Positions 45,724 through 55,538 are shown, numbered from the stretch's first letter. The stretch: DNA of 64,000 nucleotides from CAYRGQ01 sp964444885 (GCA_964444885.1 CAYUIZ010000004.1:1-64000); one strand, 5' to 3'. A program made the numbers and translations. The notes: generated by a model from the letters alone, not told the origin.

Positions 45724-46536
45724 ATGAATACCACAGAGAAAGAATCGAACTATCAGGATCTGGACAAAATGTCAGTGGGTGAGATCCTTACCAACATCAA
45801 TAAGGAAGACCAGTCGGTAGCTGCCTCCGTGCAGCGGGCCATACCGCAAATCGAAAAGCTGATTCATGCCACCGTGGCATCGATGAAGGCTGGCGGACGT
45901 CTGTTTTATATTGGTGCGGGCACGAGCGGGCGCCTCGGCGTGTTGGATGCATCCGAATGCCCACCTACCTTCGGGGTGCCGTTTGACTGGATTATCGGCA
46001 TCATCGCGGGCGGTGATGAGGCCATTCGCAAAGCCGTCGAATTTGCCGAGGACGATGTAGAACAAGCGTGGCAGGACCTGCGCGAATTTGGCGTGAACAG
46101 CAATGACGTACTGATCGGCATTGCCGCCTCGGGCAGCACGCCCTACGTGCAGGGCGGCCTGAAAGCGGCCAATGAAGCGGGGCTGGTGACAGGCTGCGTC
46201 GTCTGCAACGCCAATACGGCCATCGCCAAAGAAGCGAAATTCCCGGTCGAGGTGATCGTCGGTCCCGAGTTCGTGACCGGATCCACCCGTATGAAAGCCG
46301 GCACGGCCCAAAAACTCGTGCTCAACATGATCAGTACGACGGTCATGATCCAGTTGGGTCGCGTCAAAGGCAATAAGATGGTCGATATGCAATTAACCAA
46401 CAACAAGCTATTCAGCCGCGGCATCCGCATCATCATGGAAGAAGCCGGATTAAGCGCGTCGGTAGCGGCCGAATTGCTCGACCGGTACGGAAGTGTGCGC
46501 AAAGCCATCGAAAATTCGCCAGTGGCCGGTCATTAA
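45724..46536 (+). CDS. murQ: N-acetylmuramic acid 6-phosphate etherase MurQ
   Basis: MurQ (270 aa) cleaves the D-lactyl ether of MurNAc-6-phosphate, giving GlcNAc-6-phosphate and D-lactate in the cytoplasm. The SIS-domain motifs are strong: FYIGAGTSGRLGVLDASECP, with Glu78 the likely general acid, then GIAASGSTPYVQGGL and GSTRMKAGTAQKLVLNM. It is somewhat shorter than E. coli MurQ (the C-terminus is trimmed), as seen in other Bacteroidota. It is 65 nt after the deacetylase and 38 nt before the symporter. No kinase gene accompanies it. Confidence 0.97.
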   Translation: MNTTEKESNYQDLDKMSVGEILTNINKEDQSVAASVQRAIPQIEKLIHATVASMKAGGRLFYIGAGTSGRLGVLDASECPPTFGVPFDWIIGIIAGGDEAIRKAVEFAEDDVEQAWQDLREFGVNSNDVLIGIAASGSTPYVQGGLKAANEAGLVTGCVVCNANTAIAKEAKFPVEVIVGPEFVTGSTRMKAGTAQKLVLNMISTTVMIQLGRVKGNKMVDMQLTNNKLFSRGIRIIMEEAGLSASVAAELLDRYGSVRKAIENSPVAGH

Positions 46537-46574
46537 CACCGGTTCTTTCTAACCCCCTTAAACGTACAATCTGC

Positions 46575-48065
46575 ATGGCTCCGATTACCCTTTTGCTATT
46601 TCTCGTTGTTTATTTCACCGTGTTGCTTGGCGTGGCGTACTATACCTCGCGCAAAACGGCGGATAACGCAGCGTTTTTCGTGGCCAACCGCAGCGCCAAG
46701 TGGTATGTCGTCGCCTTCGGGATGATCGGCGTGGCCTTATCGGGCGTCACGTTTATCTCGGTGCCGGGAGCCGTGGGCGTCAGCGAATTCAGTTATTTCC
46801 AATTCGTGCTGGGCAATGCCGTGGGTTTTATCATCATCGCCTATGTGCTGTTGCCCTTGTATTACCGGATGCAGCTGACCTCGATTTACACCTATCTCGA
46901 GGAGCGACTCGGGCATCGCAGTTACAAAACCGGGGCAATGATTTTTCTTATCTCGCGGACGATCGGATCGGCGTTCCGGCTTTACTTGGTCGCCATCATT
47001 CTGCAGCGCTTCATCTTCGATGCTTGGAATGTGCCGTTCATCGTCACGATTGCGATGTGTTTGTTGCTGATATGGCTCTATACCAATAAGGGCGGATTAA
47101 AGACCATTATCGTCACGGATATCCTGCAAACGACTTTTTTGGTGGCTGCGGTGATTTTATCCATCTATTTCATGGCCGACAGCTTGGGGCTGGGATTGGT
47201 GGAGACGATCGAAACGGTCAAGGACAGCAGCTACTCAACGATCTTTTTCTGGGAAGACCTGCTCGGCAGCCGTATCCATTTTTGGAAACACTTTCTCGGC
47301 GGCGTCTTCGTCACGATTGCGATGACGGGGCTCGACCAAGACCTCATGCAGAAGAACCTCAGCATGAAAACCATCGGCGAGGCCCAGAAAAACATGCTGA
47401 CCTTTACCGGTATTTTTGTGGTGATCAATCTCTTCTTTTTGGCTGTAGGCGCCTTGCTGTATATCTACGCCGGCCAAAACGGCATCGACGTGGCTACGCT
47501 TCCTACGCCTGATTATTTGTATCCGGAAATTGCACTCAACCACCTCGCCATCCTGCCCGGAATCATCTTCATGATGGGATTGACGGCGACTACCTTCGCC
47601 ACGACAGACTCGGCGCTGACCGCACTAACCACTTCCTTCTGCGTAGACTTCCTGAATTTCAATAAAAAGAAAGACCCCAATGATCCGCGACTGATTCGCC
47701 AACGCAACTTGGTTCACCTTGGCTTTTCGGTGCTCATGCTCGTCGTCATTATGGTCTTCCGCATCATCAACGACGATTCCGTCGTGACTGCTATTTTTAC
47801 AGCCGCCACCTACACCTACGGCCCCCTTCTCGGGCTGTTCGCGTTCGGTATTCTTACCAAGCGCGGTGTGCGCGACAGCTGGGTGCCTTACATTTGTCTC
47901 CTGTCGCCCGTGCTTTGCTTTATCGCGAACACCTGGTACATTGCACCGCATACGGAGTACGTCATTGGCTTTGAGTTGATTATTTACAACGGCGCACTGA
48001 CGTTTCTCATGCTGTGGGTTACGGGCAATAAGCAGCTTCGTCCCGCCGTTGTCCCGCAGGTCTGA
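46575..48065 (+). CDS. Sodium:solute symporter
   Basis: A 496-aa inner-membrane protein of the SSS family with about 13 hydrophobic helices. Typical motifs are ADNAAFFVANRSAKWYVVAFG near the N-terminus (in pieces), GVTFISVPGAVG, GLDQDLMQKNLSMKT and FATTDSALTALTTSFCVDF. The last gene of the muramidase operon and directly after murQ, it is the probable importer of MurNAc or a related sugar. Comparable SSS-type MurNAc transporters (MurT) are linked with MurQ in Tannerella, by my recollection. Because SSS carriers do not phosphorylate, a separate kinase is needed. Confidence 0.93.
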   Translation: MAPITLLLFLVVYFTVLLGVAYYTSRKTADNAAFFVANRSAKWYVVAFGMIGVALSGVTFISVPGAVGVSEFSYFQFVLGNAVGFIIIAYVLLPLYYRMQLTSIYTYLEERLGHRSYKTGAMIFLISRTIGSAFRLYLVAIILQRFIFDAWNVPFIVTIAMCLLLIWLYTNKGGLKTIIVTDILQTTFLVAAVILSIYFMADSLGLGLVETIETVKDSSYSTIFFWEDLLGSRIHFWKHFLGGVFVTIAMTGLDQDLMQKNLSMKTIGEAQKNMLTFTGIFVVINLFFLAVGALLYIYAGQNGIDVATLPTPDYLYPEIALNHLAILPGIIFMMGLTATTFATTDSALTALTTSFCVDFLNFNKKKDPNDPRLIRQRNLVHLGFSVLMLVVIMVFRIINDDSVVTAIFTAATYTYGPLLGLFAFGILTKRGVRDSWVPYICLLSPVLCFIANTWYIAPHTEYVIGFELIIYNGALTFLMLWVTGNKQLRPAVVPQV

Positions 48066-48554
48066 TCGCAGCCGCGTCGGTCATCAAATAGCTCCGGAGC
48101 GCACCTAGGTTTACGATGCGGTGCGGCTTGGGGGGGCAACGCTGCCGATTCAAGTTAATTTATTTCCTATTTGACGGCTTTTCTTCCGTTACTTTCCTTT
48201 TTATTAATTTGGTATTTTCAAATAAATCCCCGATAATTGGACGTACAAACCAATATGTATTTTTTTTCGCCGATAAGTGTTATTTTGACGTAAATTAGAC
48301 GCGACACTACCAAGTAAAACAAAATTAGTTGCCTTTTCGTGAGGCAAACTGCCAACAAAAACAAGAAAGTATTGTTTAGTATGCGTGAAAAAGGGTAATT
48401 GATCCCTTTCTCTACGTGCTTTTAAAATAGAGGGGCACAGTTAACCAGTGTTGTAACCTGATTTGCCAAGTGTATAATTGATGGAAGGGGGGCTTAGCTC
48501 GGCCGGCGTTGTGTCTATGTGTTGTTTGGATTTTTCACTAATAAAACCAATAAT
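48066..48554. other. Intergenic leader before the second SusC gene
   Basis: No gene. Two seven-of-eight matches to TAnnTTTG lie at 48204-48211 and 48280-48287, neither with a clear -33 partner. A 7-bp hairpin with one bulge (AGTTGCC with GGCAAACT) occupies 48327-48350 and may be a leader structure. The region is notably AT-rich compared with its neighbours. Confidence 0.35.
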
Positions 48555-51500
48555 ATGAACGTAAAACAAACACTCAAAGCGGTGTTGGGCGGGGTCGCCT
48601 TGGCGGGGTGCATGTCCGTGCACGCCTTTGCCAGCGGACTTCCTCCCCACCATCTTGGCGGTCGGGCGGGAACCGCTCTGTCCCTGGCGCCACAGCAGCA
48701 GTTGACGGTGCGTGGGCAAGTCACTTCGGCGATGGAGCCGGGTGGCCTCACCGGAGTTAGCGTATCCATAAAGGGTACGACGCGGGGCACCGGTACGGAC
48801 GACAGCGGGAATTTCGCGCTGGAAAACGTGCCGGCAAACGCTACGCTAGTATTCAGCATGGTGGGTTATGCAACGCATGAGGAGGCTGTTGGCAATCGTG
48901 AAGTAATTAATGTGGAGCTATCCCAAACCATGTCAGACCTCGAAGAGGTGGTCGTCGTCGGCTATGGGGTACAGAAGAAAGTGACCAAGACGGGTTCGGT
49001 ATCCCAAGTGAAGGGCGAGGACCTGAAGCAGGCACCGGTCGTCAACGTGGAAAATACGCTCGTAGGCCGTATACCTGGGGTGATGGCGCTTAACCAAGGC
49101 GGCGAGCCTGGCTACGACGGTTCGCGTATCCTGATCCGTGGCCGAAATACGCTGAATGCCGATAACGCGGGACCACTCGTGGTCATCGATGGTATTCCGG
49201 ACCGTGGCGGCATGGGGCGTTTGGATGCCAATGATATCGAGAGCGTATCCATCTTGAAGGACGCCTCCGCGGCGATTTATGGCTCGCGTTCGGCAAACGG
49301 GGTAATCCTCATTACCACCAAGCGCGGTATTACCGGCGAGCCACGGATCAACTATAATTTCAACCAAGGCTTTGTGACACCCACCAAGCTTCCGGAAATG
49401 GCCGACGCGGCGCTGTACTCCCAGCTACAGAACGAAATCCTCCAGTATGGCGGCGATCCCATCCGCTGGGAGCCGGATGAGATCGAGAAATTCCGCGACG
49501 GAAGCGACCCGTGGCGCTACCCACGGTCCAACTGGATGGACGAGCTGATCAGCGACTATGGGCTGCAGAACGTTCATTCCCTGTCGCTGCGTGGCGGTAC
49601 GGAAAACATTAAATACTTTGCTTCATTGGGATCGTCGTTCCAAGACGGGATTTACCGCAATAGCGCTACGAACTATAAACAACAAAATGCCCGGATTAAC
49701 CTGGATGCGAAAATTGGCAGCAACTTGGATATCCGCTTGGATGCGGCAGGGCGCTTGGAAGACCGTAATTTCCCGCCACGCTCGGCCGGTTCTATCTTCC
49801 GGGCCGCGATGCGCGGTCGGCCTAATGAGGCTGCGCGCTGGCCAAACGGGTTGCCAGGTCCCGACATCGAGTACGGGGACAACCCCGTGGTGACCAGTAC
49901 GAACGAAATTGGATATACCAAGCACGACCGGTGGGTGATAAACGGTACGCTCGGCGCTACCTTCCGCATTCCGGGTGTCGAAGGCCTTTCCCTTGACGGT
50001 AACTTCGGTATCGACAAAATGCTCAACTTCACCAAAAACTGGATTAAACCGTGGACGCTCTATACGTTGGACGGGTTTGACGCCAACGACGAGCCTATCC
50101 TGAGCGGGGCTGCCCGTGGGGTAGCACAGCCCGAGCTGTCCCAGAGCTTTTCACAAAATCAGGTCATCACCCTCAACGGTAGCATACGCTACGACCGTTC
50201 ATTTGATGATCACAACCTGAATGTGTTCGCCGCCATCGAGCGTATCGAAGGGCTTGGCGATGACTTCAGTGGCGGCAGAAAATACTTTATGTCGTCTGCC
50301 ATCGACCAGCTGTTTGCCGGCGGTGATCTCGAACGTTCGATTACCGGCTCAGGCTACGAAAATGCCCGTCTGAATTATTTTGGCCGGGTATCCTACAACT
50401 TTTCTGAAAAGTACCTGTTCGACTTCAACTGGCGGGTGGACGGATCCCAGCGCTTCCCGAAAGACAGCCGGTTTGGTTTTTTTCCCGGTGTTGGTGCGGG
50501 CTGGGTGATTTCTGCGGAAGACTTCTGGCAAGACAACGTGCCGTTGGTGAGCCACTTCAAACTGCGGGGATCGTACGGGCAGCTGGGTAGTGACCTTGTG
50601 CCTAACTTCCAGTACTTGAGTACGTTCGGATTTACACAGGGCGTCATCGTGAATGGTGCGCTGATGCGCGGCATTAACCAAGTGCGTACGCCAAACCCCA
50701 ATATTAGCTGGGAGCTTTCGGAAAACTACAACTTGGGTATCGAGGTGGAGTTGGAAGACGGCAAGTGGTCCTTGGAGGCGGATTGGTTCATGAATAACCG
50801 CTCCAACATCCTGACCCAGCGGTCGGCTTCACTGCCCTTGTATGTTGGGTTCGGACTGCCCGACGAGAATATCGGAACCTCGACTAACCGGGGCGCGGAG
50901 GGCGTGGTGTCTTACCGCAATTTCTTCGGCGATTTGTTCCTGAATCTGTCGGCCAACGCCATGTATGCGCGCAACAAGCTGACGTTCTGGGACGAAACGC
51001 CCGGTGCGCCCGAGTACCAGCGCTCTACCGGCAAAACGTTTGGCGCGCCGCTGTATTACGAAGCCATCGGCATCTTCCGCGATCAGGCACACGTGGATTC
51101 GTATCCCCATATTTCGGGCGCACGCCCGGGCGATATCATTTTCCGCGACCGGAACGAAGACGGGCAGATCGATGACTTGGACCGCATCCGGTTTGATTAC
51201 ACGGAATTCCCCCGCTGGACCTTCGGAATTAACCTTATGGCGGAGTACAAGGATTTTGATATCACCATGCTGTTCCAGGGCGCTACCGGTGCACGGCAGT
51301 ATGTGCGGACGGAATCCGGACTGATCGGAAACTTCCCCGTGGCTTTTGTTGAGGATCGCTGGACAGCAGACAACACGGATGCGTCCTGGCCACGTACCTA
51401 CGACCGCGAACGGGAATACTGGACCAACCGCGGCAATACGTTCTGGTGGTGGAAAACCGATTACCTGCGGCTGAAAACCGTTGAATTCGGATATACGTTG

Positions 51501-51674
51501 CCACAGGAATTAACGAAGAAAGTAGGCATGTCGTCGCTGCGGCTGTTCGTCAGCGGCCAAAACCTACTTACCTTCTCTGCCGTGGATTTCTTCGATCCCG
51601 AGATTCCCGGAGGCTCTGCGCAGTATTATCCGCAGACGAAGGTGTTCAACCTGGGCTTGAGTGCTAATTTTTAA
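48555..51674 (+). CDS. SusC/RagA family TonB-linked outer-membrane transporter (second locus)
   Basis: A 1039-aa outer-membrane importer. A signal peptide ends near VHAFAS (about residue 27). Then a carboxypeptidase-regulatory-like domain (RGQVTSAMEPGGLTGVSVSI), LEEVVVVGYGVQKK, the plug (ENTLVGRIPGVMALNQGG, VVIDGIPDRGG, ESVSILKDASAAIYGSRSANG) and a barrel ending in NLGLSANF, a normal aromatic C-terminus. I use the ATG at 48555 (MNVKQTLK); an in-frame alternative at 48519 adds 12 residues with no signal-peptide character. SusD follows 11 nt after the stop. No glycoside hydrolase is attached, so the cargo is unknown. Confidence 0.97.
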   Translation: MNVKQTLKAVLGGVALAGCMSVHAFASGLPPHHLGGRAGTALSLAPQQQLTVRGQVTSAMEPGGLTGVSVSIKGTTRGTGTDDSGNFALENVPANATLVFSMVGYATHEEAVGNREVINVELSQTMSDLEEVVVVGYGVQKKVTKTGSVSQVKGEDLKQAPVVNVENTLVGRIPGVMALNQGGEPGYDGSRILIRGRNTLNADNAGPLVVIDGIPDRGGMGRLDANDIESVSILKDASAAIYGSRSANGVILITTKRGITGEPRINYNFNQGFVTPTKLPEMADAALYSQLQNEILQYGGDPIRWEPDEIEKFRDGSDPWRYPRSNWMDELISDYGLQNVHSLSLRGGTENIKYFASLGSSFQDGIYRNSATNYKQQNARINLDAKIGSNLDIRLDAAGRLEDRNFPPRSAGSIFRAAMRGRPNEAARWPNGLPGPDIEYGDNPVVTSTNEIGYTKHDRWVINGTLGATFRIPGVEGLSLDGNFGIDKMLNFTKNWIKPWTLYTLDGFDANDEPILSGAARGVAQPELSQSFSQNQVITLNGSIRYDRSFDDHNLNVFAAIERIEGLGDDFSGGRKYFMSSAIDQLFAGGDLERSITGSGYENARLNYFGRVSYNFSEKYLFDFNWRVDGSQRFPKDSRFGFFPGVGAGWVISAEDFWQDNVPLVSHFKLRGSYGQLGSDLVPNFQYLSTFGFTQGVIVNGALMRGINQVRTPNPNISWELSENYNLGIEVELEDGKWSLEADWFMNNRSNILTQRSASLPLYVGFGLPDENIGTSTNRGAEGVVSYRNFFGDLFLNLSANAMYARNKLTFWDETPGAPEYQRSTGKTFGAPLYYEAIGIFRDQAHVDSYPHISGARPGDIIFRDRNEDGQIDDLDRIRFDYTEFPRWTFGINLMAEYKDFDITMLFQGATGARQYVRTESGLIGNFPVAFVEDRWTADNTDASWPRTYDREREYWTNRGNTFWWWKTDYLRLKTVEFGYTLPQELTKKVGMSSLRLFVSGQNLLTFSAVDFFDPEIPGGSAQYYPQTKVFNLGLSANF

Positions 51675-51685
51675 ATGAGGAAGTC

Positions 51686-53458
51686 ATGAGAAGCAAAAAA
51701 TATAGTTTACCTATCGCGGCGGCATGTGTCATGCTGCTCGCGTTCACGGCGGGGTGCCAAAAGGATTTTCTGGAAAGAAGGCCCCTGACCGAAATCAGTG
51801 AATTGGACGTATGGACCGACCCTAACCTGGCGCGGGCATTCGTTTCCCAGATGTATTCGCAAATGGACCACGGATTTTCCGAGATGATGATTTCATCGCT
51901 CACAGACGAGTCGCGCTTTATCCACGATTACAACTCATCGCGTGTACTGGAAGGCAATATCGGTCCGGACGAGCACGGCGCGGCCTGGAACTTTGCCAAC
52001 TGGGGGAAGTTCTATACGGTTATCCGCAACACCAACATGTTTTTCGATAACATCGAAACCGTACCGTTTACTAATGAGGCGGACAAAAACCAGCTGACGG
52101 GCGAGGTCCACTTTCAGCGTGCATACAATTACTTCGCGTTGCTGCGTATGTACGGCGGCGTGCCCGTCATCACCCGCACCTTTGGGCTGAATGATGAGGA
52201 AGACATCCTGGCCGTGGAGCGCAATACCTTCGAGGAAACCGTTAATGCCATTGTGCAGGATCTGGATCAGGCCATCGGTTTGTTGCGCGAGGATACGGAT
52301 CCCGGTTTGGCGAACAAGTCTGCTGCGCGCGCACTCAAATCGCGGGTGCTGCTGTACGCGGCTAGCGACCTCTATAACCGCTCCGGCAATACCAATGCCC
52401 TGGTCGGATATACCGGAGGCGATCGTGCCGCCCGTTGGACCGCTGCCAAAAACGCGGCCTGGGAGATCATCCAGAGCGGCCGCTACGAGCTATACCAGCC
52501 CGGCGACAGTGCTGCGGAGAATTACGCGAACGTGTTTCTCGTGAAGGGACATGACGAGACTATCTTTGCGAAACAATTTGACCGCGAATTGCTGGGCACT
52601 ACGCACGACTTATACAACGGACCCAACGGCTATAACAACTGGGGTGGCAACGTGCCGACCCAAAATATGGTCGACGCCTACCAGATGGCTGATGGAAGTG
52701 CGTTCAATTGGAGTAATGCGACCCATGCGGCTGCGCCTTACGAAAACCGCGATCCGCGTTTCTACGCCACGATCTTACATAATGGGGCGCGTTGGAAGCA
52801 ACGTGGCGCTAACGGTATTGGCCTTGACCCCGTCGGTGTTATCCAAACGGCACAGTTCGAATATTGGGACGGCAGCAGCGTGCAGACCCGCTGGGGGCTC
52901 GACACTCGCAACGGGCCGATCGAAAACTGGAACGGTTCCTATAGCGGGTACTACCTGCGCAAGTTTATGGATATCAGCCTGAATGCCCAGTTTTTCAGGG
53001 GAGACCAAGACTTTATCTTCTTCCGATACGCCGAAATCCTGCTGAACTTCGCTGAAGCCGCCATCGAGCTCGGGCAGGATGCCGAGGCAAGACCCTACCT
53101 GAAGATGGTACGCGAACGTGCGGGCATGCCTGGTGCGGATGTGGACAACGCGAGTGGCAACGCGCTTCGCCAGCTCTGCCGTTACGAACGCCGGGTAGAG
53201 TTGGCTTACGAAGGCCACCGCTTCTTCGACGCGCGCCGCTGGATGACGGCCGAAGATGATTTTGACGTACCCGCGCGGGGCATTCAGATCTTTGGGGAAC
53301 TCCAGGCAGACCGGCAGACGCTGGTTTACCAATACACGCCCTTCGAAATGCAAAACAGGGCATTCCCAATCAAAATGTACTTCATGCCAATCCCGGTCAA
53401 TGAGATCCGGATTAATGTCAATCTGGATCAGAACCCCGAATATCCCCAAACCAACTAA
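51686..53458 (+). CDS. RagB/SusD family lipoprotein (second locus)
   Basis: A 590-aa surface lipoprotein: lipobox FTAGC, Cys at residue 24. SusD motifs are FQRAYNYFALLRMYGGVPVI, RALKSRVLLYAASDLYN and FIFFRYAEILLNFAEAAIEL with RQLCRYERRVELAYEGHRFFD. Length is typical. It is 11 nt after susC and is followed by a strong terminator (53473-53505), so susC and susD form a two-gene unit. The ligand cannot be told. Confidence 0.97.
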   Translation: MRSKKYSLPIAAACVMLLAFTAGCQKDFLERRPLTEISELDVWTDPNLARAFVSQMYSQMDHGFSEMMISSLTDESRFIHDYNSSRVLEGNIGPDEHGAAWNFANWGKFYTVIRNTNMFFDNIETVPFTNEADKNQLTGEVHFQRAYNYFALLRMYGGVPVITRTFGLNDEEDILAVERNTFEETVNAIVQDLDQAIGLLREDTDPGLANKSAARALKSRVLLYAASDLYNRSGNTNALVGYTGGDRAARWTAAKNAAWEIIQSGRYELYQPGDSAAENYANVFLVKGHDETIFAKQFDRELLGTTHDLYNGPNGYNNWGGNVPTQNMVDAYQMADGSAFNWSNATHAAAPYENRDPRFYATILHNGARWKQRGANGIGLDPVGVIQTAQFEYWDGSSVQTRWGLDTRNGPIENWNGSYSGYYLRKFMDISLNAQFFRGDQDFIFFRYAEILLNFAEAAIELGQDAEARPYLKMVRERAGMPGADVDNASGNALRQLCRYERRVELAYEGHRFFDARRWMTAEDDFDVPARGIQIFGELQADRQTLVYQYTPFEMQNRAFPIKMYFMPIPVNEIRINVNLDQNPEYPQTN

Positions 53459-53472
53459 TTGAGGGAACGGAT

Positions 53473-53505
53473 AAAGGAGTGCCGCACACGCGGCACTCCT
53501 TTTTT
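53473..53505 (+). terminator. Terminator after the second susCD pair
   Basis: A perfect 13-bp stem (AAAGGAGTGCCGC with GCGGCACTCCTTT, loop ACAC) is followed by further T residues. It ends the SusC/SusD unit and separates it from the oxidoreductase gene. Confidence 0.93.
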
Positions 53506-53568
53506 AGGGGTTCTACGAAAAATAACTACATTTGGTAGTAACCAATCCATAACCAAGTATCAAAAACA

Positions 53569-54870
53569 ATGAAAACAAGCAGGCGAAAATTCCTCGGCAC
53601 CGTGACCACATTGGCCGCCGGTGCAAGCGTGGCGACAGCATTTCCCCACCAAGCCTTTAGCCGAATGGCACAAGACACCGTCCGCGTCGGGCTAATCGGC
53701 GTCAAAGGCATGGGCTGGTCCAATCTCAATTCGATCCTTAAGCTGCCCAATGTTCGGTGTACCGCCTTATGCGATGTGGACGCCAACGAATTGGCGAAGC
53801 GCGCAGGGGAGTTAAAAGAAAGAGGGATAGCGCCCACCCTATACGGGAAACACGAAGATTTGGTGAACGATGCCAACGTGGACGTTGTCATCATCGGCAC
53901 GCCCGATCATTGGCACTGCCTGCAGCTTGTCGATGCCTGCGCCGCAGGCAAAGACGTGTATGTGGAGAAGCCCTTGGGCAATTCGATTGCCGAGTGCAAT
54001 GCGATGGTGGCCGCGGCCAAGCGCTACGGGCGCGTGGTGCAAGTAGGGCAATGGCAACGAAGCCAGCAACACTTTCGCGATGCGATGGATTTCGTCCATT
54101 CCGGCAAGCTCGGTAAAATCAGGCTCGTGAAATCCTGGGCTTACCAAGGCTGGATGAAAAGCATCCCGGTCAAACCGGACCAGCCCGCGCCTGTCGGCGT
54201 GGATTATACACGGTGGCTGGGACCGGCCAAGACGCGGCCATTCAATCCCAATCGTTTCCACTTCGAGTTTCGCTGGTTTTGGGATTACGCGGGCGGTTTG
54301 ATGACCGACTGGGGCGTGCATATGCTTGATTTCGCACTGGTCGGCATGAAAGCCACCACGCCGAAGTCGGTGATGGCTTCGGGCGGCAAGTTTGCCTATC
54401 CTGACGACGCGGCCGAAACACCCGACACGCTCACTGCGGTCTACGAGTTCGACGATTTTACCGTGCAGTGGGAGCATGCCAACGGCATCGATGGCGGCCC
54501 GTACCGGCGCAACCACGGTGTGGCGTTTATCGGCAACAACGGCACCCTCGTGCTCGACAGGGGCGGATGGGAAGTCATTGCCGAAGGGGACCGGATGGAA
54601 GCGGTGCCGCACCAAAAAAGCCAGGACAATGGGCTGGATCAGCACATGGCCAATTTCATCAAGGCTGTGCAGGCCAAAGACCCCAGCTTGTTAAATGCGC
54701 CCATCGAGGCGGGCGCCCACATTGCTAATTTTTCGCAAATGGGCAACATCGCCTACCGTACCGGCGAGAAAATCTATTGGGACGACAAGAAGAATCGGTT
54801 TACAAGCAAGCGTGCTAACGCATTGTTGGCCGCTGCATACCATAATGGCTATCAAATACCGAAGCCGTAG
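53569..54870 (+). CDS. Gfo/Idh/MocA family oxidoreductase with Tat signal
   Basis: A 433-aa protein with a twin-arginine signal (SRRKFLGTVTTLAAG, cut near residue 30), so it should be exported folded with its cofactor. The Rossmann domain has GLIGVKGMGWSN; the family motif is EKPLGNSIAECNAMV with the catalytic Lys. The C-terminal domain follows (FRWFWDYAGGLMTDWGVHMLD). Substrates in this family are sugars, cyclitols or glycosides. It follows the SusC/SusD unit after a terminator, so it has its own transcript, though joint function is possible. Confidence 0.93.
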   Translation: MKTSRRKFLGTVTTLAAGASVATAFPHQAFSRMAQDTVRVGLIGVKGMGWSNLNSILKLPNVRCTALCDVDANELAKRAGELKERGIAPTLYGKHEDLVNDANVDVVIIGTPDHWHCLQLVDACAAGKDVYVEKPLGNSIAECNAMVAAAKRYGRVVQVGQWQRSQQHFRDAMDFVHSGKLGKIRLVKSWAYQGWMKSIPVKPDQPAPVGVDYTRWLGPAKTRPFNPNRFHFEFRWFWDYAGGLMTDWGVHMLDFALVGMKATTPKSVMASGGKFAYPDDAAETPDTLTAVYEFDDFTVQWEHANGIDGGPYRRNHGVAFIGNNGTLVLDRGGWEVIAEGDRMEAVPHQKSQDNGLDQHMANFIKAVQAKDPSLLNAPIEAGAHIANFSQMGNIAYRTGEKIYWDDKKNRFTSKRANALLAAAYHNGYQIPKP

Positions 54871-55005
54871 CCGGAATTGGCCACGCGGCCGCCTAAAAAA
54901 AGGGTTGTCATGCGGGCGGCAGGAAAAATCAAGACTTTGCTCGTGCGATGTTTCCTGTCGTCACATGCCAATAAAATTCATGCGCTATGCTGTTTGGGAC
55001 ACTCG

Positions 55006-55521
55006 CTATGCATTCCAGTCCTTGCTTTCTACCTCACGGGCGTTTTCTTCTACTTTCGTGGCCAGGTCGGCTTTGAAGGCGAGGAGGTTTTGTGCAATTT
55101 GTTTATCCGAAACCGCCAATATCTGTGCGGCTAGGATGCCGGCGTTCTTGGCGGCATTAAGCGCCACCGTGGCAACAGGGATGCCGTTGGGCATCTGCAG
55201 GATCGACAGTACGGAATCCCACCCGTCGATGGAATTGGACGATTTGACCGGCACGCCAATGACCGGCAGGTGCGTGATGGAGGCTACCATACCCGGTAGG
55301 TGCGCTGCGCCGCCCGCGCCGGCAATGATGGTCTTGATACCCCGTGCGGCGGCATTCTCCGCGTAGTCAAACATACGCTGCGGGGTGCGGTGCGCAGATA
55401 CGATGGAAACCTCAAATGCCACGCCGAGCAGTTTGAGCACGTCGATGGCGTCCTGCATGACGGGCAGGTCGGACTGGCTTCCCATGATGATGCCTACTTC
55501 AGGCAATTGATGTGTTGGCAT
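55006..55521 (-). CDS. purE: 5-(carboxyamino)imidazole ribonucleotide mutase PurE
   Basis: PurE (171 aa) converts N5-CAIR to CAIR in purine synthesis. It has the class I pattern: GIIMGSQSDLPVM, SAHRTPQRM with the catalytic His, and IAGAGGAAHLPGMVA. Length fits. It lies 17 nt downstream of purK, same strand. Confidence 0.98.
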   Translation of the reverse strand: MPTHQLPEVGIIMGSQSDLPVMQDAIDVLKLLGVAFEVSIVSAHRTPQRMFDYAENAAARGIKTIIAGAGGAAHLPGMVASITHLPVIGVPVKSSNSIDGWDSVLSILQMPNGIPVATVALNAAKNAGILAAQILAVSDKQIAQNLLAFKADLATKVEENAREVESKDWNA

Positions 55522-55538
55522 AGTTGTTTCTTACTGTT

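Larger units (their letters stand above)
31821..48065 (+). other. Putative muramyl-glycan utilisation operon (namZ to sodium symporter)
   Basis: Ten genes on one strand with gaps of 3-65 nt, one stop-start overlap and no terminator seen inside. Order: NamZ, SusC, SusD, DUF4623, GHL10, metallophosphoesterase-PQQ, GH9, deacetylase, MurQ, sodium:solute symporter. NamZ and MurQ directly tie the locus to MurNAc. A MurNAc or anhydro-MurNAc kinase (MurK, AmgK, AnmK) is not in the window and would have to be supplied elsewhere. Confidence 0.75.
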
